Below are positions 46,113 to 53,650 of a stretch of 64,000 nucleotides of DNA, one piece after another. Under the pieces are notes generated by a model. The model saw only the letters and a list, made by a program, of their open reading frames with translations. It searched no databases and was not told the origin of the DNA. A program made the translations under genes and the position numbers. The number at the start of each line of letters is the position of its first letter. Position 1 is the first letter of the stretch. The stretch comes from Pseudoalteromonas caenipelagi (GTDB taxonomy: Bacteria > Pseudomonadota > Gammaproteobacteria > Enterobacterales > Alteromonadaceae): contig NZ_JABBPG010000002.1 of NCBI RefSeq assembly GCF_013140855.1, positions 310,001 through 374,000 on the forward strand. The letters run 5' to 3'.

Positions 46113-49100
46113 ATGAACAAGCGAACTCCCTCCCTCTCTGAGCCTCAAAAACAGTATGGGCAATTACAGGATATGGGATCCGTGGCAATGGCATTTACCG
46201 CCCGAGCACAGCGCCACCCCAACAAAATCGCGCTGATTGATGGCACACAGCAAATCAGCTATCAGTCATTATTACGCCGTGCAGAGGCAATAGCTGCAAA
46301 ACTGGCAAAGAGCGGCATTCAGCCTGGTGAATTAGTAGGCGTGTGTATGGAACGCAGCTGGGAGCTGGTGGCAACCTTGCTGGGGGTGCTCCGAGCGGGT
46401 TGCGCTTATGTGCCGCTAGACCCTGCCTATCCGCATGCCCGAATTGACTATATGTTGGCGCACAGCAAAGCTGCCGCGGTTATTGTTGATGGCAGCGCAT
46501 CGGCCAAGTTATGTCAAAGAGTGAGCACACATATTTTGCTGGCTAACTTGAACGATGAGGCGCAGCACCTTGCAGACTTTGAATGTGATCCGCAAGCATT
46601 GGCCTATGTGATTTACACCTCAGGGTCGAGCGGCGAGCCAAAAGGTGTAGCAATAACACACTCTAATGTGCTTGCGATGTGCACTGCCATGGGCACGCTG
46701 CTTTCAGAAGAAGAGCTGAGCGGGGTTCTGGCTGCCACGTCGGTGTGTTTTGACCCATCGGTGATGGAGATCATAGGTACTTTATTGCTCGGTGGTACGG
46801 TGATCCTGACAAAAAACATTTTGACATTACCTAGTCTGCCGCATCTAGCACGTGTTCGCACTTGCATTGCTGTGCCATCGGCCATGCGAGCACTGCTCAG
46901 TGGGTTTATCTTACCAAATACGCTGCGCTGCCTAGTTTTCGGTGGCGAGGTACTCACTCCCACATTACTAAAACAAGTGTATTTGCAGCAGCCAGATCTG
47001 CGCGTTATTAATGTCTATGGCCCGACCGAAGACACGGTATTTTCGACGGCAGTGGAGGTCGGGTGTGATATGGAAGAAATCACCATAGGTCGACCCGTTG
47101 CTAACACCCGCGCTTACTTGCTTGATGACGCCTTACATCCGGTATCAGGGTGCGAAGCGGGGGAGTTATATCTTGCGGGAGACAAGCTGGCTGCGGGTTA
47201 TTTGTTTGATACACCACGTACAGATGAGCGCTTTGTGACGCCTATACCTGGCAGTGGCATTGCGGAGTTGCGTTTATATAAAACCGGCGACCTTTGTCAG
47301 TGGAGTGACAATGGTGAATTGTGTTTTATCTCCCGTGTTGATCAACAGGTCAAAATCCGTGGCTTTCGTATTGAACTGGAAGAAATTGAAGCTGTGCTGA
47401 GTAAAATACCGGGTATTGCTGCGGCAGCCGTGAACGTGTTGCAGGGCGCTTACGCGCAGGCCAGATTACAAGCCTGCATTGTCTGTCAGCAAGAAGAAAC
47501 CTTGAGCCCCGATGTGATTTTATCCTTTGTGGCCCGCTATCTGCCAGATCATATGGTCCCTCACAGTGTCTGTTTTCTTGAGTCATTGCCTTATCTACCT
47601 AACGGCAAGCTGGATCGTAACAGTCTTCCCAGTGCATCGGCACAACCACAACGACAGCGACACGGAGCTAGCAAGGGAACTGACTCTGAGCAGGCACTTG
47701 TTGAACTTATCTGTTATGAATTGAGCGCCTTGTTGGGCCACACAACAGAGGACGTGAATTTGCAAACCTTTGAGCAGGCTGGCCTAGATTCATTAACTAC
47801 GCTGGAGCTGAGTAACCGCCTGAGTAAGGTGCTTGAATTGAACTGCTCCGTGCAGGCCATTTATCAGTTTAATACACCACAACGTCTCGCGGCGCATCTT
47901 CAGGAGGGGCGTGGAAATACGTCATCACAAATCTGTGTTGGGCCGTTACGCGATACGTTGAGAGAGCTGCACAAACAGTTGCGCGCCAGTCACCCAACCT
48001 TTGCGCTGGCCAAAGCCCCATGCTGGTCAGCCGCTGATAAAAGTAAGCTGGTGCGCTCAGCCACTCAGATGGTAAGCAAGCGTCGAACCAATCCCTACAG
48101 CAAAGTGTTGCGTAACGGCAGTGGCACGCGAGGCATGGTGGCAGATGCTTATCACAATGATGCGCGAGAAGCGATTATTTGGACCACCAATTTGTATCTT
48201 GGTCTTAACCGGGATCCCGCTGTGGTTGCAGCAGCGCGTGAAGCAATCTCTAAATTTGGAACCGGTATGGGTACATCTGCAGCCGCGTCTGGTTTAACCG
48301 ATCTGCATCTGGCATTTGAACAACAATTTGCCACTTTGGTGGGGAAGCCCGCCGCCTGCTTGTTCCCCACCGGCTATACCGCCAACATCGGTGCGGTTGC
48401 GGGGTTACTGGGTGAAAACGATGTGGTGGTGATCGATCAGTTGTGCCATGCCTCCATAGTTGATGGTGCCCGCTTATGTGGTGCCAAAGTACGCACCTTT
48501 AAGCACAACGATGTCGATGATCTCGCTGTTGTGCTTGAGAGCGAAAGTTCCCCCTACCGAACCGTGTTGGTTATCATCGAGGGCGTTTACAGCATGGGTG
48601 AAGGCGCGGCTCCTGTGGCAGACATTGTTCGTACCGCTAAGCGCTATCATGCATTGGTCATGGTTGATGAAGCACACTCCTTCGGGTTTTATGGTGAGCG
48701 AGGGGCCGGGATCTGCGCTGCACAAGAGGTAAGCAACGAGGTTGATTTTATTATGACCACGCTTAGCAAATCACTCGGCAGCCTAGGCGGGGTTGTCGCC
48801 TCAAACGCTGAATATGTTGATTTGCTTAAAGCTTCAGCCAGAGCCTATATTTTTCAAGCTTCTGTGAGTCCTGCAGACATCGCCGCGGCGCTGGCCGCGC
48901 TGCAACGTCTTAGTCAGGATGAGTCACTGCGTGAGCGGCTGTGGGACACAGCCCGATATATGCGCTCGCAATTCAGTGCAGCGGGCTTTGAGTTGGGCAG
49001 TGGTGATGGGCCGATAGTCACGCCCCATTTTGGTGATAAGGATAAATTGTATGCGATTGTGCAGCGTTTGTATGAAAAAGGTGTTCAGGCCTCAGCCGTG

Positions 49101-49658
49101 ACTTACCCAATCGTTGAAAGTGGCCGTGGCAGATTACGTTTTATTTGTTCGGCTGCCCATACTAAGGAAGATGTAGATACAACGTTACTGGCATTAAAAG
49201 AAGCTGTACAGGAAGTTGAAACAGAGTTTGCAAGTTTATCCACCGACAAAGCAAAAGATTTACCCAGTACCTGTGTGTCTTCCGACTGGTGGAAAAGCTT
49301 TGCTGCGTATCTTGAAAAGTGGGTAAAGGCACAGTCTGCAAAGGCACCTGAGCTACAGTTGGTGGTGAGCACTTCAAGCGGTAGTCATGCTTTGTGCGTG
49401 TCTCACAATGCCGTGGTAACAGGCATACAGGACGAGATAGATTTGCCGATGTGCCATATCCACTGCCGTAGCGCGGAGGCTGTTACTGCTTTAACCATGG
49501 GAGATGTGCAGGCGCTGCTGCGTTGCATTTGTGATGGTGAATGCGAGCTGAGAGGTCAAAGCGAGGTCTTTTTTTGGTTGATGAGCCGTTTGCATACATT
49601 ACCCTCAGGGCTAAAGCCGCTCACTGTGATGCCTGAAGTTGTCGATACCTTGTCATAA
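46113..49658 (+). CDS. single-chain adenylation - carrier - alpha-oxoamine synthase enzyme with SCP2-like tail
   Basis: The 1181-residue protein joins several domains. Residues about 25-520 form an NRPS-type adenylation domain (YVIYTSGSSGEPKGVAIT, NVYGPTEDTVFST, GELYLAGDKLAAGY, YKTGDLCQW, LPNGKLDRNSLP). Next is a carrier domain with the pantetheine site FEQAGLDSLT (Ser560). Residues about 660-1040 are a PLP-dependent alpha-oxoamine synthase with DEAHSFGFYG and TLSKSLGSLGG (Lys886). The last about 110 residues resemble an SCP2 domain. It likely activates an acid, holds it as a thioester and condenses it with an amino acid with loss of CO2. ATG 46113 has AAGGAA 6 bases before; a longer start at 46071 is possible. 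The gene is visibly richer in G and C than its neighbours, suggesting transfer. The product is unknown. Confidence 0.85.
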   Translation: MNKRTPSLSEPQKQYGQLQDMGSVAMAFTARAQRHPNKIALIDGTQQISYQSLLRRAEAIAAKLAKSGIQPGELVGVCMERSWELVATLLGVLRAGCAYVPLDPAYPHARIDYMLAHSKAAAVIVDGSASAKLCQRVSTHILLANLNDEAQHLADFECDPQALAYVIYTSGSSGEPKGVAITHSNVLAMCTAMGTLLSEEELSGVLAATSVCFDPSVMEIIGTLLLGGTVILTKNILTLPSLPHLARVRTCIAVPSAMRALLSGFILPNTLRCLVFGGEVLTPTLLKQVYLQQPDLRVINVYGPTEDTVFSTAVEVGCDMEEITIGRPVANTRAYLLDDALHPVSGCEAGELYLAGDKLAAGYLFDTPRTDERFVTPIPGSGIAELRLYKTGDLCQWSDNGELCFISRVDQQVKIRGFRIELEEIEAVLSKIPGIAAAAVNVLQGAYAQARLQACIVCQQEETLSPDVILSFVARYLPDHMVPHSVCFLESLPYLPNGKLDRNSLPSASAQPQRQRHGASKGTDSEQALVELICYELSALLGHTTEDVNLQTFEQAGLDSLTTLELSNRLSKVLELNCSVQAIYQFNTPQRLAAHLQEGRGNTSSQICVGPLRDTLRELHKQLRASHPTFALAKAPCWSAADKSKLVRSATQMVSKRRTNPYSKVLRNGSGTRGMVADAYHNDAREAIIWTTNLYLGLNRDPAVVAAAREAISKFGTGMGTSAAASGLTDLHLAFEQQFATLVGKPAACLFPTGYTANIGAVAGLLGENDVVVIDQLCHASIVDGARLCGAKVRTFKHNDVDDLAVVLESESSPYRTVLVIIEGVYSMGEGAAPVADIVRTAKRYHALVMVDEAHSFGFYGERGAGICAAQEVSNEVDFIMTTLSKSLGSLGGVVASNAEYVDLLKASARAYIFQASVSPADIAAALAALQRLSQDESLRERLWDTARYMRSQFSAAGFELGSGDGPIVTPHFGDKDKLYAIVQRLYEKGVQASAVTYPIVESGRGRLRFICSAAHTKEDVDTTLLALKEAVQEVETEFASLSTDKAKDLPSTCVSSDWWKSFAAYLEKWVKAQSAKAPELQLVVSTSSGSHALCVSHNAVVTGIQDEIDLPMCHIHCRSAEAVTALTMGDVQALLRCICDGECELRGQSEVFFWLMSRLHTLPSGLKPLTVMPEVVDTLS

Positions 49659-49913
49659 AACGACCATTTATTTATACAGTTGAATGCAAGGGCAGCGGTC
49701 AATTACTTAAGCATGAACACCCATTCCAATACGCATGCTGGGGTGGTCCTTAGTTCTCAGAATTTGCCGAGAAAAAAGTGGATGTTGTAACCATTTTTGT
49801 TACAAAGGGCTTCTATAGTGTATCCTTAGGGTGTTTATGTCCCGTTTTGTAAGCATTTAAACCAAAACGTTTAAAAAATAAGTTGTTATGTATTCACAAA
49901 AAAGGAGTGTGAA

Positions 49914-50738
49914 GTGAACAAGGTTAATACTTTGGCGATAGTAGCGATACTGTTAGGTGTTCTTTCTGGTTGCGATAAGGTTTTTCATGAGCCAACGATA
50001 GATACCTCAACGGATGAGCGGATGAAAAAAACAGCTCAAGATGTAAGAAACTCATTACCAGAGGATGAGCGTCTCAAGTTTGATAACGCGCTTAAAATCG
50101 TAGCATTTAGTCAAATCGACATGAATGATATTTTTCATAAAGACGCCGCTAGTACAGGAAACTACGAAAACAGGATGAAAGACGTACTTCATGGGAAAAA
50201 CGCTAAGCAGGTCTTTGCCGAGGCGGAAAACATCAAGTTAGAGAGAGATGAGAGGCAACGTAAGCAGGCAATGGCAGAAATTGCGGAGCTAGAAAAAAAG
50301 CGTACGGCTGCTGAAAAAGCAAAAGACGAGCTAAAAAAGTTTCTGGTAGTCCGCTCTAGATTTACTCACGAAGAACAAAAATATGGCCTTAAACAGCCAA
50401 TAATTGAACTAACAGTCAAAAATGGGACTAGCGCTGCAGTATCACGTGCGTATTTTGAAGGCACTATTGCCAGCCCTGGTCGCAGTGTGCCTTGGCATGT
50501 TGATAAATTCAACTACAGCATTTCAGGAGGGCTAGAACCTGGTGAGGAACAAAGCTGGAGTCTAGCACCAGATAAGTTTTCAGATTGGGGACTAATAGAA
50601 GCTCCTGCTGATGCCGTCTTTACCGTTACGGTCCAGAGAATTGATGGTGCCGACGGTCATTCACTCTATTCAACAACGGACTTTACGGAAAGAGATGCGA
50701 ATCGACTTACTGAGTTAAAGTCTAGATATGGTATTTAG
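49914..50738 (+). CDS. DUF6694-like lipoprotein
   Basis: The 274-residue product starts at GTG with AAGGAG 6 bases upstream and has a lipobox (LLGVLSGCDK). The N-terminal part (EPTIDTSTDERMKKTAQDVRNSLPEDERLKFDNALKIVAFSQIDMNDIF) resembles DUF6694 lipoproteins; it is followed by a charged coiled coil (about 105-145) and a beta-rich C-terminal domain (PIIELTVKNGTSAAVSRAYFEGTI and onward). Function is unknown. It lies between the synthetase and the second lipoprotein gene, convergent with the latter. Confidence 0.7.
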   Translation: MNKVNTLAIVAILLGVLSGCDKVFHEPTIDTSTDERMKKTAQDVRNSLPEDERLKFDNALKIVAFSQIDMNDIFHKDAASTGNYENRMKDVLHGKNAKQVFAEAENIKLERDERQRKQAMAEIAELEKKRTAAEKAKDELKKFLVVRSRFTHEEQKYGLKQPIIELTVKNGTSAAVSRAYFEGTIASPGRSVPWHVDKFNYSISGGLEPGEEQSWSLAPDKFSDWGLIEAPADAVFTVTVQRIDGADGHSLYSTTDFTERDANRLTELKSRYGI

Positions 50739-50864
50739 TAAATATTTACGCCACCAATAACGAATCTCTCTCTGTTGAGTTACAGATAAGTATTAGTGAA
50801 GTGGCTACTGAGACGTGTGCTTTAACTTGCCGATGTGACACAATCATTCTTGATCAGCACACAA

Positions 50865-50894
50865 AAACGCCTAAGCTTATCAGTTTAGGCGTTT
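50865..50894. terminator. terminator between two convergent lipoprotein genes
   Basis: AAACGCCTAA pairs with TTAGGCGTTT with a 10-base loop. Runs of A and T on either side allow it to act in both directions. Confidence 0.8.
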
Positions 50895-50929
50895 GATTAA
50901 GCAAATTTATGCAAGTCAAGCCGTGGAAA

Positions 50930-51544
50930 TTAGAGCTTTCCTGTTTTTGAATTTATATTTGCAACAAACTCTCGCATAGGCAGAATCGCAGTTCCTTGTC
51001 CTCCGGGTATTCTCTCAATAGAAAACTGAGCATCTTCATACCCTTTGCTTGTGTGGATTCGTAAACGGCAATCTTTTGCTTCCACCATTTGCTCTAGAAT
51101 AGAGTAAGGCACAACCACGGCGTTTTCACTTTTAGTGTAAATCGTTCTGGTGACATTATTATAATCACTGCCTTCATGGTTCGTTAAACGACCTGTTTTG
51201 TAAGAAGTAATTTTACCATCAATATTTATATCTAAGCCTGAAAGGTTTAGATATGCACTGCGACTACTTGATACATCTGAGCTGTAAGACAAAACTAAAG
51301 CTGCATAGTCAGGGGACTTGCTACTCCAACGAGCCCCCAGCTTAATGTTATTACCCCAAGAACCTTCTGCATGTAAAAAAGCCGGTGACATATTGACAAT
51401 TGTCGCATTGTCGAAAGTAGACACCTCTTCGGTAACTACACCTATTCCTGCCATTTTTGACATAGAGTCGGCCACTGCAGCACAACCATTTAGCAGCAAC
51501 ACTGAAGCTATGGTAATTATTGGTTTTCTTATAGTCTTATACAT
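50930..51544 (-). CDS. hypothetical lipoprotein
   Basis: The 204-residue protein has a signal ending in a lipobox (ASVLLLNGCAAV) and a beta-rich body (NIKLGARWSSKSPDYAALVLSYSSDVSSSRSAYLNLSGLDINIDGKITSY) ending with two cysteines (one in KDCRLRIHTSKG). I recognise no family. Expression is probable because a promoter-like region and start are intact, but the function is not known. It sits inside the accessory region, upstream of an 8-bp tandem repeat. Confidence 0.6.
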   Translation of the reverse strand: MYKTIRKPIITIASVLLLNGCAAVADSMSKMAGIGVVTEEVSTFDNATIVNMSPAFLHAEGSWGNNIKLGARWSSKSPDYAALVLSYSSDVSSSRSAYLNLSGLDINIDGKITSYKTGRLTNHEGSDYNNVTRTIYTKSENAVVVPYSILEQMVEAKDCRLRIHTSKGYEDAQFSIERIPGGQGTAILPMREFVANINSKTGKL

Positions 51545-51680
51545 GGTTCATTCCATTTTTAATTTTGTTACCTCTACCCAAGGGGGCGTACAACTTTCAG
51601 GTTGTCTTGCTGAAAGTTGGTGTCATTATAACTCGTTAATGAGTATTTTTTTTATGACAAAAACATTATACTTTCAAATG

Positions 51681-51720
51681 CTTATATGCTTATATGCTTA
51701 TATGCTTATATGCTTATATG
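51681..51720. repeat. 8-bp tandem repeat, five copies
   Basis: CTTATATG occurs five times in a row without a break. Short tandem repeats of this type can vary in copy number by replication slippage. It lies about 137 bases upstream of the lipoprotein gene start at 51544 and could therefore alter its promoter spacing. Confidence 0.85.
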
Positions 51721-51867
51721 CGTAAAGAGTTTAGAGGTTGCTTGTGCATATTTAGTGACTGTAGGGCGTAGGTCGAAAATGCGCAGCGCCTGTGTGTCAA
51801 TTCCTAACAAGGTATGGTTAAAAATTAAGTAGACCACTGCAAAAAAGCACAATTGAGTGGTTAGAGG

Positions 51868-51938
51868 TTTTCGGTTGAGGCGGTCAGTTTGTTTCCGTGA
51901 GGTGTGTATTTTACTGCGGTGTCACTCATTGAAACACC
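51868..51938. repeat. about 72-bp direct repeat, right copy
   Basis: Same stretch as 45774-45845, with substitutions and a 1-base deletion, in the same orientation, 6 kb away. TGGTTAG just upstream (51858-51864) matches the TGGTCAG element of the left array, so the similarity extends slightly leftward. Confidence 0.7.
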
Positions 51939-52364
51939 AGTTAAAATAAATAATTAAGACATATATGGACGCCCAGTCTTTGTAAAACAATACTAACCAA
52001 TCGAGGTGACTTTTAGTCGCCTCACTTTATTAATGACCTTTAAGCTCACTTTTGATTCTGAATTAACCGGTACAATTTATCAATCAGAGGTTCATGAAGG
52101 TGTTCTAAGTCTTCACAAAGTATTAAAATAGACCAAAAAGCTTGTTTCTCGTATTTAGCTTAAAAGGGAGACTTGAGTTTGCATTGCAGCTAACTTATTT
52201 GCTGTATTTGAGCACAACGTCTTACCGGTTCTCATGCCAGAACAAAAGTAAAATTCTCAGAGATAGGAACGAAATTTTCACCTACTTATGATCCCAGTAG
52301 GATATAATCCACGCCAATTTAATCAGTAACCATTCCATTGTAACGGTCTAACTTTTGGTAACGT

Positions 52365-53198
52365 ATGTACAACAATATTAAATCCCAACTAAACGCGTTA
52401 AAAAACAACAAAGCATTTGAGCTATCGGTAGTTGCAGTGATCATCATCTCGGCGCTTGAAATAGGTGCTAAGACGTTCCCACTTTCCAGTGGTGCAATTT
52501 CTGTTACCCATGTGCTCGATATATTCATTACTTTGTTTTTTCTATTTGAGCTCTCTGTGCGTTTCATTGCTGATGAGGATAAAAGAAGCTTCTTTAAAAA
52601 GGGCTGGAATGTTTTTGATACCTTAGTGGTTGTGATTAGCTTAATCCCAATCAACGACAGCGAAATGGCTTTACTTGCAAGGCTTGTCCGCGTGTTTAGG
52701 GTGCTTCGAATGGTGTCGGTAGTCCCAGAGTTAAGGGTGTTAATCAACTCATTAATAAAAGCGTTGCCGCAGCTGGGTTACGTCATTTTATTAATGTTTA
52801 TCATCTTCTATATTTATGCAGCGATTGGTAGCTTTGTGTTTAAAGACATTAACCCTAAGTTGTGGGGAGATATTGCCATATCTATGCTCACACTATTTAG
52901 GATTATGACTTTTGAAGATTGGACCGACATCCAATATGAGACAATGGAAGTATATCCTATGTCTTGGGTGTTCTATTTAACCTTTATTTTCTTCACTGCG
53001 TTTGCATTTTTAAATATGGTTATTGGTATCGTGGTTAATGTGATGGAAGAGGAGCGCTCAAAGCTGAGAAAGGCCAAAGAAGACGCTAAAAACATACCAA
53101 CCATTGAAGACTTGCATAGTGAAATCCAACAGCTAAAAGCGTTGATTGTGCAGCAGCAAAGTTCCAAAGAAATAACAGACAAAGAAAGCGCATTGTAA
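52365..53198 (+). CDS. voltage-gated cation channel (single-domain, NaChBac type)
   Basis: The 277-residue protein has six transmembrane helices. S4 carries Arg at 106, 109, 112 and 115 (every third residue), S5-S6 flank the pore loop TLFRIMTFEDWTDI, and a C-terminal coiled coil (EEERSKLRKAKEDAKN and onward) probably drives tetramer assembly. This is the bacterial Nav-type channel fold, in which four subunits form one pore. The filter TFEDWTD is more acidic than the TLESWSM of NavAb. Cation choice is discussed under findings. It lies just right of the accessory region and has two hairpins after it. Confidence 0.9.
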   Translation: MYNNIKSQLNALKNNKAFELSVVAVIIISALEIGAKTFPLSSGAISVTHVLDIFITLFFLFELSVRFIADEDKRSFFKKGWNVFDTLVVVISLIPINDSEMALLARLVRVFRVLRMVSVVPELRVLINSLIKALPQLGYVILLMFIIFYIYAAIGSFVFKDINPKLWGDIAISMLTLFRIMTFEDWTDIQYETMEVYPMSWVFYLTFIFFTAFAFLNMVIGIVVNVMEEERSKLRKAKEDAKNIPTIEDLHSEIQQLKALIVQQQSSKEITDKESAL

Positions 53199-53235
53199 CT
53201 CAAAAAGCCACCGCCGCTCGCCACAATTAAATAAA

Positions 53236-53277
53236 GCCATCTAACTAAAAATAGACTTTGGTTGTAAGTTAGATGGC
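53236..53277 (+). terminator. hairpin after the channel gene
   Basis: GCCATCTAACT pairs with AGTTAGATGGC across 20 bases. No T tract follows. Confidence 0.5.
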
Positions 53278-53365
53278 CCAAATACTTATTAAATCTACCA
53301 ATAGTCGAACTCTAAAAGAGCTGCTAAAGCGCTGTTGTTAGACAAGTTATAAGCTAACTAAGAAG

Positions 53366-53407
53366 ATGCCAACCTTGTTTGCAAGACCAAGTGGTTGGCA
53401 TTTTTTA
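53366..53407 (+). terminator. intrinsic terminator upstream of fadE
   Basis: ATGCCAACC pairs with GGTTGGCAT, followed by six T. The distance of 170 bases from the channel gene leaves room for a small transcript between the two hairpins, but none can be demonstrated. Confidence 0.7.
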
Positions 53408-53491
53408 TACAATAAACCTTTGTAAAAAAACGGTCCAGCAAATATCGGTACAAATTTCACAAACTTACCTGTTTAATCCGATAAATTTTTA

Positions 53492-53520
53492 CTTTCAGCG
53501 TACACGTGTAAGCTTATAAT
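53492..53520 (+). promoter_or_regulatory. fadE promoter candidate with overlapping palindrome
   Basis: TATAAT (53515-53520) has CTTTCA (53492-53497) 17 bases upstream as a weak -35. TACACGTGTA (53501-53510), a perfect 10-bp palindrome, lies in the spacer, where a bound repressor would block RNA polymerase. Confidence 0.45.
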
Positions 53521-53650
53521 TTGTCAGTAAAATTTCTTAATGGAATGAAACTCCAGTAAAAAACTCGTTAAAATTTTCAATAGAGTGATTGATCTATTGT
53601 CATTTTTGTGCCGTAATGTAGGTATATCTATCTGGTCGGATGAGTTGATT

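Larger units (their letters stand above)
51545..52364. other. intergenic region with repeats
   Basis: No convincing gene. It holds the 8-bp tandem repeat (51681-51720), a degenerate relative of the REP-like unit (51767-51790), the second copy of the 72-bp repeat (51868-51938) and a hairpin GAGGTGAC/GTCGCCTC at about 52003-52023. This marks the right edge of the accessory region. Confidence 0.6.

Noticed and set aside
51318..51725. 135-codon frame ending in a repeated MLICLYAY-type peptide
   Set aside because: The repeat comes from the 8-bp tandem DNA repeat, and the first half overlaps the lipoprotein gene on the opposite strand; no family match.
52034..52132. 32-codon frame (MTFKLTFDSELTGTIY...)
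   Set aside because: No ribosome site and no recognised family; it may be a gene remnant but cannot be supported.
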